A stretch of DNA of 64,000 nucleotides from Defluviimonas aquaemixtae (lineage in GTDB: Bacteria; Pseudomonadota; Alphaproteobacteria; Rhodobacterales; Rhodobacteraceae). Positions within the stretch are counted from its first letter, which is position 1. The number at the start of each line of letters is the position of its first letter. Under the pieces are notes generated by a model. It worked only from the letters and a program-made list of their open reading frames with translations. It searched no databases and was not told the DNA's origin. Positions 45,255 to 53,033 of the stretch are shown here, piece after piece. The position numbers were made by a program, and so were the translations under genes. The stretch lies in the NCBI RefSeq assembly GCF_900302475.1, contig NZ_OMOQ01000002.1, forward strand, positions 248,001 to 312,000, given 5' to 3'.

Positions 45255-46661
45255 GTGGCGGGCAATTTCGACTACTTCGTCATCCTGGCCGAGATGCGGA
45301 CCGGATCGAACCTGCTCGAGGCGACGCTCGACCAGGTCAAGGCAATCCGCTTGCATGGGGAGGCGTTCAACCCCGACTATATCGGTGCGCCGAGCAACGA
45401 AGTGCTGTTCGACATGACGATGGCGGACCGGATCGCCGATCCGCAGACGCTTCTGTCGCGCATTCGGGACGCGGACGGCCTGAACGGTTTCCGTTTCTTC
45501 TTCGACCACGACCCGCGCGTGGTTGAAGAGATGCTGGCCGATCCGCGCTGCGCCAAGATCGTGCTGACCCGAAATCCGGTCGATTGCTACATCAGCCTCA
45601 AGATCGCCTACAACACCAAACGTTGGCAGTTGACGGATGTGAAGGACAAGATCGCCTGGAAGCCGCCCTTCAAACCGGCGGAGTTCGAGGCGTTCCTGGC
45701 CGAACGGCAGGCGTTCCAGGTCCGCATCCTGAACGCGCTGCAGGTGAGCGGACAGACCGCCTTCTACCTGGACTACGAGGACACCCTGCGGGCGGACGTG
45801 ATCAACGGCATGCTCGGCTGGCTCGGGCTGGAGGACCGGATCGAGCGGATCTCTGACGATCTCGTGCGTCAGAACCCCGAGGAGATGTCAGACAAGGTCC
45901 GCAACTTCGCCGAGATGGAAGAGGCGATCCAGCGCATCGACTGGGCGGGGCTTGCCCGGACGCCGTGCCTTGAGCCGCGCCGCGGGCCCGGCGTGCCACG
46001 CAGCATCGCGGCGGCGGGTGCGCCGCTTCTCTACATGCCGATCCCGCCGGGACCGGACGCGGAATTGCGCGACTGGCTTACGGGGTTCGGCAGCGGCAGA
46101 CTCATTGAGGATTTCACACAGAAGACGCTGCGCGTCTGGATGCGCAAGTCGCCGGGTCACCGCTGCTTTACGGTCCTGCGCCATCCGCTTCGCAGGGCAG
46201 ACGACGCGTTTCGCGCCGTGCTTGGAGGCGAGGGATTCGGCGACATCCGATACTCGCTTGGCGCTCACTACGACGTGCCGATCCCTATGGAAGGTGGCGC
46301 CGAGGCGATGAGCGCGAATGACTACCGCGCAGCGTTGCTTGCATTCCTGCGTTTTGTGAAGGTGAATCTGAGCGGGCAGACCGGGCTTCGCCAGGACATC
46401 GTCTGGGCCAGCCAGTGGTCGGTTCTGAACGGCCTCGCGCAGTTCGCCGCGCCCGATCTTCTCTGCCGGGAAGAGACGCTTGCCGATGATCTTGCCTATC
46501 TCGCCGGGGCTGTCGGCGTGGAGGCGCCGCCGCCGACAGTACGCAAGGAAGCTGCGCCCCACCCGCTTTCGACGATCTACGACAAGGAACTGGAAGCCGC
46601 CGCGCACGACGCCTACCGGCGCGACTACATCACCTACGGGTTCAAGCGCTGGCGACGCTGA
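45255..46661 (+). CDS. Two-domain sulfotransferase (NodH-like)
   Basis: The 468-residue product starts at a GTG. The first half (1-260) has PAPS-binding elements: 5'-phosphosulfate loop LAEMRTGSNLLEATL and the 3'-phosphate motif LTRNPVDCYISLKIAYN. The second half (about 265-468) repeats a weaker sulfotransferase-like pattern: PLLYMPIPPGPDAELRDWL and TVLRHPLRRADDAFRAVL. So this seems a fusion of a working and a degenerate or second-type domain. It would transfer sulfate from PAPS to a sugar hydroxyl. It follows the branching glycosyltransferase by 9 bp. CysQ (38599) would clear the PAP produced. Confidence 0.82.
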   Translation: MAGNFDYFVILAEMRTGSNLLEATLDQVKAIRLHGEAFNPDYIGAPSNEVLFDMTMADRIADPQTLLSRIRDADGLNGFRFFFDHDPRVVEEMLADPRCAKIVLTRNPVDCYISLKIAYNTKRWQLTDVKDKIAWKPPFKPAEFEAFLAERQAFQVRILNALQVSGQTAFYLDYEDTLRADVINGMLGWLGLEDRIERISDDLVRQNPEEMSDKVRNFAEMEEAIQRIDWAGLARTPCLEPRRGPGVPRSIAAAGAPLLYMPIPPGPDAELRDWLTGFGSGRLIEDFTQKTLRVWMRKSPGHRCFTVLRHPLRRADDAFRAVLGGEGFGDIRYSLGAHYDVPIPMEGGAEAMSANDYRAALLAFLRFVKVNLSGQTGLRQDIVWASQWSVLNGLAQFAAPDLLCREETLADDLAYLAGAVGVEAPPPTVRKEAAPHPLSTIYDKELEAAAHDAYRRDYITYGFKRWRR

Positions 46662-46671
46662 GGCGCGCGCC

Positions 46672-47136
46672 TCAGGCCGCCTGGATCGTGCAGGCCTCGG
46701 TCAGCACGGCATGCAGCGCGGCCGGGTCGCTGTTGGCGCGGAGCTTGGTGCAGGTGTCCTCATTCCGCAGCGTTCGTGACACAAGCGCGAGCGCCTTCAA
46801 ATGTTCGACACCCGCGTCCTTGGGCGCGAACAGCGCAAAGACCAGATCGACCGGCTGACGATCGACCGCGTCAAAATCGAGCGGTTTTTCGAGGCGCAGG
46901 AACACACCTACGACTTCGTCTATTCCGTGCATGCGCGCATGTGGCAAGGCGACTCCGTGACCCACGCCCGTCGGGCCGAGGCTTTCACGTTCCTGAAGCG
47001 CGTCGATGGTGTCGGCCACGTTCAGGCCGCACACGGTATGCGCTACCTCGCTCAGATCCTGAAAGAGGCGTTTCTTGCTGGTCGCGTGGCCGAGCACCCG
47101 AACGGCTGCGGGTTTCAAAAGGTTAGAAAGTTCCAT
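46672..47136 (-). CDS. ptsN: PTS IIA-Ntr-type protein PtsN
   Basis: The 154-residue protein has the EIIA-Ntr signature with the phospho-acceptor His in GVGHGVALPHARMHGIDEV. It works in the nitrogen PTS chain with PtsP and NPr (not in this window) and links nitrogen status, potassium uptake and envelope physiology. It is the last gene of the lptC-lptA-lptB-hpf-ptsN run, with 36 bp to hpf. rpoN, which often sits in this cluster in other proteobacteria, is absent here. Convergent with the sulfotransferase gene. Confidence 0.94.
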   Translation of the reverse strand: MELSNLLKPAAVRVLGHATSKKRLFQDLSEVAHTVCGLNVADTIDALQERESLGPTGVGHGVALPHARMHGIDEVVGVFLRLEKPLDFDAVDRQPVDLVFALFAPKDAGVEHLKALALVSRTLRNEDTCTKLRANSDPAALHAVLTEACTIQAA

Positions 47137-47172
47137 TTACCCTATCTGTTCTGCACTTCCGTGCAGGATGCC

Positions 47173-47748
47173 CTAGGTGCCGGCCGACGGATCGATCCAG
47201 CCCACGTTACCATCTTCCCGGCGGTGGACGACATTGACCCCGCCATTCTTCTCGTTGCGAAACACCAGGAGCGGGGCCCCTGACAGTTCCATCTGCATAA
47301 CCGCCTCGCCGACCGAAAGAGAGGGGATCTTCGTCTCCATCTCGGCGATGATCATCGGCTGCAGACTGTCAGGCTCCGAATCCGCCATTCCGCCATTCGC
47401 GGCGAGCACATACATGGGCGCATCGGCGAATTCAACAGGTTCGGACCGTTCGCGGTGATGATCTTTCAACCTGCGCTTGTATCGACGCAGTTGTTTGTCC
47501 ATCTTTTCGCGGCATTCCTCGAAGGCGGCATAGATTTCGTGAGCCTGGCCTTTCGCGGCCGCAGTGAGGCCGGTCGACAGGTGGACCGTGGTCTCGCAGA
47601 TGAATTCGTGCGCGTCCCGGGAAAAGATCACGGTCGCATCCGTGGGGCGCTGGGAATATTTCTCGACCGTCTCGCCGAGTTCGCCCTGCACATGGGTCTG
47701 CAGCGCGTCGCCGACATCGATCTGTTTGCCGCTGATCCTGTATCTCAT
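47173..47748 (-). CDS. hpf: Long-form ribosome hibernation promoting factor
   Basis: The 191-residue protein combines an N-terminal S30AE domain (MRYRISGKQIDVGDALQTHV, ...) and the C-terminal dimerisation domain (EAVMQMELSGAPLLVFRNEKNG) of long HPF, which joins two 70S ribosomes to dormant 100S. The ATG at 47748 has GGAGG seven bases upstream; the longer frame to 47904 is rejected. The gene lies between ptsN and lptB, a usual alphaproteobacterial order. A 408-bp gap separates it from lptB. Confidence 0.94.
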   Translation of the reverse strand: MRYRISGKQIDVGDALQTHVQGELGETVEKYSQRPTDATVIFSRDAHEFICETTVHLSTGLTAAAKGQAHEIYAAFEECREKMDKQLRRYKRRLKDHHRERSEPVEFADAPMYVLAANGGMADSEPDSLQPMIIAEMETKIPSLSVGEAVMQMELSGAPLLVFRNEKNGGVNVVHRREDGNVGWIDPSAGT

Positions 47749-48156
47749 TTCACCTCCTACGTTTGAAATCCCGCGTGCAGCAGACCTCCGGCTGCCCGGA
47801 ACATCATCATCTGTGGCGGGGTTTTGTCTTTGCGCTGTCGCTTCGGCTGGTTCTCTCAAAAAGACCTTCCGATGCCTTCGCCCGAACACTGAGGGTATGC
47901 GCATGCATTTCTAATATTTGGCGACAGTTCGTGGCCCGATGTCAACGCCCTCGTTGAGTACGTGTGTACAAGTGATCTTGTTAGCAAGATGGGCGCTCGT
48001 TGATTTCAGTGCGATGAGGGCTGACTGCGCATGTCCGAAGCCGACGCCCGGCCCATGCGTCTGCGCGTGCCGGGCGTCTGACTGGGCGCGCTTCGGGGCA
48101 CCGTGACGAAGCAATCGATTCGCAAAAGGCGGATTCTCGGAGGTTCGCTTCGCTCC
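47749..48156 (-). other. 408-bp gap between hpf and lptB, with 36-nt hairpin and possible promoter
   Basis: No gene is supported here. The gap holds a long stem-loop at 48043-48078 (GACGCCCGGC with GCCGGGCGTC, a ten-bp perfect outer stem continued inward by further pairs), probably acting on the end of the lpt transcript, although no T run follows. Further down, TTGACA (47945-47940 on the minus strand) with a weak CAAATA-like element 19 bases on could drive hpf-ptsN separately. The sequence between is unremarkable. Confidence 0.5.
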
Positions 48157-48918
48157 TCAGCCAATGCGGAAGCTCTGGCCAAGATAGACGCGGCGCACGT
48201 TCTCGTCGCGCACGACTTCGTCGGCTGTGCCGCTCATGAGGACGACGCCGTCGTGCAGGATATAGGCGCGGTCGACGATCTCGAGTGTCTCGCGGACGTT
48301 GTGATCGGTGATCAGGACGCCGATGCCACGCGATTTTAGCTCATGGACCAGTTGGCGGATATCGCCGACCGAAATCGGATCGACTCCGGCGAAGGGTTCG
48401 TCGAGCAGCAGGTATTTCGGGTCGGCCGCCAGGCAGCGCGCGATCTCCACCCGCCGCCGCTCGCCGCCCGACAGCGCCAGCGCGGGCGCGCGCCTGAGAT
48501 GCGTGATCGAGAACTCGGACAACAGCTCCTCGAGCCGTTCGCGGCGTTTGTGGGTGTCCGGCTCGGCGATCTCAAGGACTGCGTTGACATTGTCCTCGAC
48601 CGAGAGGCCGCGGAAGATCGAAACCTCCTGCGGCAGGTACCCGATGCCGAGCCGCGCGCGCCGATACATCGGCAGGCCGGTCACATCGCGACCGTCGATT
48701 TCCACCTGTCCGGCATCGGCGGCGATCAGGCCCGCGATATTGTAAAAGCAGGTTGTCTTGCCCGAGCCGTTTGGCCCGAGAAGCGCCACCACCTCGCCGC
48801 GCGCCAGTTCCAGCGACACGTCGCGGATGACCGGGCGCCGGCGGTAGCTTTTCCGCAGGTGGCGCACGCTCAGTCCGGCGCTGCCGTCGGTGATCGTGAG
48901 ATCGGGCCTGGCGTCCAT
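48157..48918 (-). CDS. lptB: LPS export ABC transporter ATPase LptB
   Basis: The 253-residue ATPase has Walker [20 protein letters not shown], the Q-loop, the signature [16 protein letters not shown] and Walker [17 protein letters not shown]. It powers LPS extraction from the inner membrane by LptFG, with LptC and LptA as the bridge; lptF and lptG are not in the window. It overlaps lptA by one base (stop/start). The 3' end is followed by the hpf gap. Length is a few residues longer than E. coli LptB, mainly at the N-terminus. Confidence 0.97.
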   Translation of the reverse strand: MDARPDLTITDGSAGLSVRHLRKSYRRRPVIRDVSLELARGEVVALLGPNGSGKTTCFYNIAGLIAADAGQVEIDGRDVTGLPMYRRARLGIGYLPQEVSIFRGLSVEDNVNAVLEIAEPDTHKRRERLEELLSEFSITHLRRAPALALSGGERRRVEIARCLAADPKYLLLDEPFAGVDPISVGDIRQLVHELKSRGIGVLITDHNVRETLEIVDRAYILHDGVVLMSGTADEVVRDENVRRVYLGQSFRIG

Positions 48919-49421
48919 CAGTTGCCACCACTCGGTTGCAGCACCGTTTTGACCCGGCCCTCCATGCGGCCTGTGCCCGTGGAGAGATCGACGATCAGCT
49001 TCTGACCCGACAGCGTATTGGCGCCCTGAACCAATAGAACGTTGCCGGTCATCACCACTTCGCCCGAGTCGATCGTGTAGACAGCCTCCTCAGCTTCGGC
49101 CGCCTCGGCGCCGCTGACGAGCGTTACGCCGCCCGTCGCGTGAAGCCGCTCGATCCGACTCTGGTCCTCGCCGCCGTACTCGACGACCACCTCGGCCGCC
49201 GACAGACGCATCTCACCTTGGCCGACAAGGACGTTGCCGCTGAAGACCGCAGTGCCGTCGTTTTGGTCGACGGTCAGCTGATCGGCCGTGACCTCGACCG
49301 GCAGGCCGGTATCCGCGCGGAGGCCGCCGAATGCGACGGACGCGCCCTGCCCTGCAGCCATCGCGGCCGGCAGGACCGCGAGCGCCGTCGCGGCGATCAA
49401 GGCGATGAGGCGGACAGGCAT
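48918..49421 (-). CDS. lptA: LPS-assembly bridge protein LptA (OstA-like)
   Basis: The 167-residue protein has a signal peptide ([20 protein letters not shown]) and the OstA beta-jellyroll repeat region ([32 protein letters not shown]...TGGVTLVSG). It forms the periplasmic bridge for LPS between LptC and LptD. It lies directly between lptC (10 bp upstream) and lptB, one operon. Short compared with E. coli LptA but normal for Rhodobacteraceae. Confidence 0.93.
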   Translation of the reverse strand: MPVRLIALIAATALAVLPAAMAAGQGASVAFGGLRADTGLPVEVTADQLTVDQNDGTAVFSGNVLVGQGEMRLSAAEVVVEYGGEDQSRIERLHATGGVTLVSGAEAAEAEEAVYTIDSGEVVMTGNVLLVQGANTLSGQKLIVDLSTGTGRMEGRVKTVLQPSGGN

Positions 49422-49431
49422 GCGGGATCCT

Positions 49432-50046
49432 TCACTTCTGCGGTTCGTATATCAGCTTCACATCCGTCTTGAAATCCAACAGATAGCCGGGCTTTTCGAC
49501 ATCCTCGTGGCGGATTTCCATCTGTCCTGCGGTGATTTGGCCATAGGGCGCTTCAGCCTGAACCTCGCCATCCGAGCGAAGGTTGGTGCGGTCGAGCGCG
49601 CTGTCAAGGCCGGCGGTCAACATCCGGTAGCCAGTGGAGGTCACGATCTCGACATCGCCGGACAAGCGCATGCGACCGGCGGGGCGGTCGATTTCGCCTT
49701 CGCGGGCCCTGATGTCGATGCGCAGGCCTCCCGGGGTCTCGTAGACAGCCACGAGGTCTTCGGCCCGCGCCTCGTCGTTGTCGCCCTGCCCGGTCCGAGC
49801 AGTCCGCGCGGTGAAGCTGACGGCGGCGCCGTCCTCGGTCACCGCCAAGTATTCAGGTGCTGTGAGGCGCGGGTCGCGCGCAAGTGCCTCGACGTCCACG
49901 CGGGCGTAAGGCAGCGCCGCATCGGTGTCGATCCGCCGCGAGAGCAGGAAGAGCGTCGACAGGATTGCGAGCGCGAAAAGCGGCAGGATGATCTTGAGCC
50001 AGAAGACGACGCGCGAATGGATCGTTATGTCACGGTCGTCCGCCAT
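49432..50046 (-). CDS. lptC: LPS export protein LptC
   Basis: The 204-residue protein has an N-terminal transmembrane helix (VVFWLKIILPLFALAILSTLFLL) preceded by a short cytoplasmic stretch and followed by a periplasmic beta-jellyroll domain, the LptC plan. It anchors the LptA bridge to the LptB2FG complex. The gene follows kdsD by four bp and precedes lptA, so kdsD-lptC-lptA-lptB are co-transcribed, combining Kdo synthesis and LPS export. Confidence 0.93.
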   Translation of the reverse strand: MADDRDITIHSRVVFWLKIILPLFALAILSTLFLLSRRIDTDAALPYARVDVEALARDPRLTAPEYLAVTEDGAAVSFTARTARTGQGDNDEARAEDLVAVYETPGGLRIDIRAREGEIDRPAGRMRLSGDVEIVTSTGYRMLTAGLDSALDRTNLRSDGEVQAEAPYGQITAGQMEIRHEDVEKPGYLLDFKTDVKLIYEPQK

Positions 50047-50050
50047 CGGC

Positions 50051-51049
50051 TCAGACCACGCCCGCGCGCAGGCAATCGTGGATATGGATGAGCCCGGAGG
50101 CGAGCCCGTCGCCCTCCGGGTCGACCACGAAAAGACAGGTGATCTTGCGGTCGCGCATCAGCGCGACGGCCTTCTGCGCGACCTCGCCGGGACCGATCGT
50201 CAGCGGGCCCTCGGTCATGACCTCGTCAGCAGTATGGTCCAGCAGCCCCGCCATGTGCCGCCTGAGGTCGCCGTCGGTCACGATCCCCATGAGCCGGCCC
50301 TTGGCATCCGTCACGCCGACCACGCCGAAGCCCTTCTGGCTCATCGTCAGAAGCGCGTCGCTCATCTGGGTGCCTGCGGGCACGAGCGGCACCGCATCGC
50401 CACCATGCATCAGGTCCTCGACCTTCATCAGCATGGCGCCGAGCTTGCCGCCCGGATGGAAGGTGCGGAAATGTTCCGGCGTGAAGCGGCGATGTTCCAT
50501 CAGCACCACCGCCAGCGCGTCGCCCAGCGCGAGCGTCATCGTGGTCGAAGTGGTGGGCACGACGCCGGTTCCGCAGGCCTCTTCAGCGTCGGGGAGGACG
50601 ATCGCGACATCCGACTGGCGCAGGAGCGTGGAGCCGGGCCGGCTCGCGATGCCGATCAGCGGAATGGAGAAGCGGCGGGTATGGGCGATGATGTCCTTCA
50701 GCTCGGGCGTCTCGCCGGAATTGGACAGCACGAGCGCCACGTCGCCTTCCGTCACCATGCCAAGATCGCCGTGGCTCGCCTCGGCCGGGTGGACGTACTG
50801 CGCGGGCGTGCCGGTCGAGGCGAGCGTCGCCGCAATCTTGCGCCCCACATGACCCGACTTGCCCATGCCCGAGACGATGACGCGCCCCTTGGCCTTCAGG
50901 ATGAGGTCGATCGCTTCCGCGAAGCTGTCGCCGAGCGCGTCGGAAAGTGCGGCAAGCCCCGCCGCCTCGATGCCGATCACGCGTCGGGCGGTGGCGAGGA
51001 AAGTCTCGCCCCCGACATTGGGCTCAGTGCTTGAAGATGTCGCTGTCAT
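50051..51049 (-). CDS. kdsD: Arabinose-5-phosphate isomerase (KdsD/KpsF)
   Basis: The 332-residue enzyme turns ribulose-5-phosphate into arabinose-5-phosphate, the precursor of Kdo. It has an SIS sugar-isomerase domain (VSGMGKSGHVGRKIAATLASTGTPA, EASHGDLGMV, SNSGETPEL) and two C-terminal CBS domains (from about 205). The start at 51049 lies inside the rnd coding end, a 26-bp overlap. The longer frame to 51148 is rejected as antisense-like extension. KdsB in this window uses its later product. Confidence 0.93.
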   Translation of the reverse strand: MTATSSSTEPNVGGETFLATARRVIGIEAAGLAALSDALGDSFAEAIDLILKAKGRVIVSGMGKSGHVGRKIAATLASTGTPAQYVHPAEASHGDLGMVTEGDVALVLSNSGETPELKDIIAHTRRFSIPLIGIASRPGSTLLRQSDVAIVLPDAEEACGTGVVPTTSTTMTLALGDALAVVLMEHRRFTPEHFRTFHPGGKLGAMLMKVEDLMHGGDAVPLVPAGTQMSDALLTMSQKGFGVVGVTDAKGRLMGIVTDGDLRRHMAGLLDHTADEVMTEGPLTIGPGEVAQKAVALMRDRKITCLFVVDPEGDGLASGLIHIHDCLRAGVV

Positions 51050-51638
51050 CGTCCCATCCCATGAGGTCGAGCGTCGCGCGGACGGGCAGGAACGCGAAAC
51101 AGGCGCGGGCAAGCTCCATCCGCCCTTCGCGGTCGAGACGGCCGTCAAGCTCGGCCTTCAGCCGGTGAAGGTAAAGCACGTCCGTCGCGGCATATTCGGC
51201 CTGCGCGTCTGTCAGGGTTTCAGCGCCCCAGTCCGAGGTCTGTTGCTGCTTGGAAATGTCGACGCCTAGTAACTCCTGCAACAGGTTTTTCAGCCCGTGC
51301 CGGTCGGTGAACGTGCGCACGAGCTTCGAGGCGACCTTGGTGCAATAGACTGGCGCGGTCGTGACGCCGAAGGCGGCGTTCAGCGCGGCGACGTCGAACC
51401 GGCCGAAGTGAAAGAGCTTCAGCACTGCGGGATCGGCGAGCAGGTGTACCAGGTTGGGCGCCTCTGTCTGGCCCCTGGCGATCTGCACCAGATGGGCGTC
51501 GCCGTCGCCCGCCGAAAGCTGGACGAGGCAAAGCCGGTCGCGGCGCGGATCGAGGCCCATCGTCTCGGTGTCGACAGCCACCACGGGGCCGAGATCGAGC
51601 CCGTCGGGCAGGTCATGCTTGTGCTGATGAATCGTCAT
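51024..51638 (-). CDS. rnd: Ribonuclease D (short, DEDD exonuclease domain only)
   Basis: The 204-residue protein is a 3'-5' exonuclease: VVAVDTETMGLDPRRDRLCLVQ has the first DE pair, FGRFDVAALNAAFG the middle Asp and EYAATDVLYLHRLKAEL the last. The HRDC domains of E. coli RNase D are missing, as is common in alphaproteobacteria. RNase D trims the 3' trailers of tRNA precursors. Strikingly, the start (51638) lies only 25 bases after the CCA end of the tRNA-Leu gene on the same strand, with a hairpin between that would cover its RBS. It overlaps kdsD by 26 bp. Confidence 0.93.
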   Translation of the reverse strand: MTIHQHKHDLPDGLDLGPVVAVDTETMGLDPRRDRLCLVQLSAGDGDAHLVQIARGQTEAPNLVHLLADPAVLKLFHFGRFDVAALNAAFGVTTAPVYCTKVASKLVRTFTDRHGLKNLLQELLGVDISKQQQTSDWGAETLTDAQAEYAATDVLYLHRLKAELDGRLDREGRMELARACFAFLPVRATLDLMGWDDDSDIFKH

Positions 51639-51641
51639 ACC

Positions 51642-51662
51642 ACCCCTCGTCGGCGGAGGGGT
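51642..51662 (-). promoter_or_regulatory. Hairpin between tRNA-Leu and rnd that would cover the rnd RBS
   Basis: Reading the minus strand after the tRNA CCA: one G, ACCCCTC (51662-51656), a seven-base loop, GAGGGGT (51648-51642), GGT and the rnd ATG. The two arms are perfect complements. GAGGGG is the only Shine-Dalgarno-like element before rnd, four bases from its ATG, and is fully paired. The strand that pairs with it is the first part of the tRNA 3' trailer. It is not followed by a T run, so it is not a simple terminator. Confidence 0.6.
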
Positions 51663-51663
51663 C

Positions 51664-51748
51664 TGGTGCCCAGGAGAGGACTCGAACCTCCACGCCTTGC
51701 GGCACACGGACCTGAACCGTGCGCGTCTACCAATTCCGCCACCTGGGC
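51664..51748 (-). tRNA. tRNA-Leu (anticodon CAG)
   Basis: Reading the minus strand from 51748, the acceptor arm GCCCAGG pairs with CCTGGGC, the anticodon arm CACGG/CCGTG has loop TTCAGGT with anticodon CAG (codon CTG), and the T arm (GGAGG/CCTCT with TTCGAGT loop) is regular. A long variable arm (GCC-GCAA-GGC) marks a class II leucine tRNA. The 3' CCA is encoded. It is immediately upstream of rnd and may share its transcript. Confidence 0.95.
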
Positions 51749-51895
51749 AGGTGTCATGACGGGCGATGTATCCCTGGGGCGGGGTGCTGTCAACGGGGGG
51801 CGCGCGAATCCCGGATGCGCGCAATCGCGCCTTGTGAGGCGGGCGCCGGGGCGCTAATCAGGGGGCGACGGAAGTGCAGGCCGGAGACGGGACCG

Positions 51896-52882
51896 ATGTC
51901 GAAGCTAGTCACTATTTACGGCGGTTCGGGATTTCTCGGGCGGTACGTTGCGCGGCGCATGGCGAAAGAGGGCTGGCGCGTGCGCGTCGCCGTCCGGCGC
52001 CCGAACGAGGCGCTGTTCGTCAAGCCCTACGGCGCTGTCGGCCAGGTGGAGCCGATATTTTGCAACATCCGCGACGATGCTTCGGTGCGCGCCGCGATGG
52101 CCGGGGCCGATGCCGTGGTCAACTGTGTCGGCACGTTCGACAAACGGGGCAAGAACAACTTCGGGGCCGTGCACGTCGAGGGCGCGAGCCGCATCGCGCG
52201 GATCGCGGCAGAAACTGGTGTCGAAAGGCTCGTCCATGTCTCGGCGATCGGAGCGGATCCGGAGAGCGAAAGCGACTATGGCCGCACCAAGGCGGAGGGC
52301 GAGGCCGCCGTGCTCGCGGCTTTCCCCGGCGCGATGATCCTGAGGCCGTCGCTCATGTTCGGACCCGAGGACGGGTTCTACAACCGCTTCGCCGCGATGT
52401 CGCGACTCGGGCCCGTCCTCGCGCTGGTCGGCGCCGAGACGCGGTTCCAGCCGGTCTATGTCGACGACGTAGCGCGTGCCGCAGTGGCGGGCGTGCTGGG
52501 CCAAGCGACGGGGCTCTACGAACTCGGCGGCCCCGAAGTGGCGTCCTTCCGGGAGCTGATGCAGGACATGCTGAGGGTGATCAACCGGCGCCGGATGATC
52601 GTGAACATGCCCTTCTGGGCGGCGCGGATCATGGCGGGGCTGCTGGACTTTGGCTCTATGCTGACCGGAGGGCTGGTCTCGAACCGCATCCTCACGCGAG
52701 ATCAGGTGAGATCGCTTGCCAACGACAACGTCGCGGCACCGGATGCCAAGGGCCTCGCCGATCTCGGCATCGCGCCGATGCCGGCGGAGGCGGTCCTGCC
52801 GGACTATCTCTGGCGGTTCCGCCCCTCAGGCCAGTACGACGCGATCACCGCCTCGGCCCGTAAGCTGCGCAAGAACGGCTGA
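51896..52882 (+). CDS. Complex I NDUFA9-type NAD(P)-binding protein
   Basis: The 328-residue protein has an atypical SDR fold: nucleotide loop [41 protein letters not shown] with a Tyr-x-x-x-Lys-like segment, and a C-terminal helical part. Its order and the [13 protein letters not shown] segment match the NDUFA9 family, an accessory subunit or assembly protein of respiratory complex I in alphaproteobacteria and mitochondria. Whether it binds complex I here is inferred. The nuo operon is not in the window. It starts 148 bases after the tRNA gene, divergent from it. Confidence 0.85.
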   Translation: MSKLVTIYGGSGFLGRYVARRMAKEGWRVRVAVRRPNEALFVKPYGAVGQVEPIFCNIRDDASVRAAMAGADAVVNCVGTFDKRGKNNFGAVHVEGASRIARIAAETGVERLVHVSAIGADPESESDYGRTKAEGEAAVLAAFPGAMILRPSLMFGPEDGFYNRFAAMSRLGPVLALVGAETRFQPVYVDDVARAAVAGVLGQATGLYELGGPEVASFRELMQDMLRVINRRRMIVNMPFWAARIMAGLLDFGSMLTGGLVSNRILTRDQVRSLANDNVAAPDAKGLADLGIAPMPAEAVLPDYLWRFRPSGQYDAITASARKLRKNG

Positions 52883-52956
52883 GCACTGATCTTCGCGATG
52901 AGCGCGCAATATGCACTGTCGCTAACCAATTGTTTCCGCTTGTGCCCGATGCCGTG

Positions 52957-52981
52957 AAAGGTTTGACCTGATCTAACCTTT
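52957..52981. repeat. Inverted repeat AAAGGTT-N11-AACCTTT before the sulfotransferase
   Basis: Seven-bp arms (52957-52963 and 52975-52981) flank 11 bases in the 151-bp gap between the NDUFA9-type gene and the sulfotransferase start at 53034. It may be an operator or a weak stem-loop. The gap is more AT-rich than the flanks. Confidence 0.4.
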
Positions 52982-53033
52982 GAACGACACTGTCGCCCAG
53001 TTGGCAGAAGGTATTTGTGGGAAGGGTTTCAGC

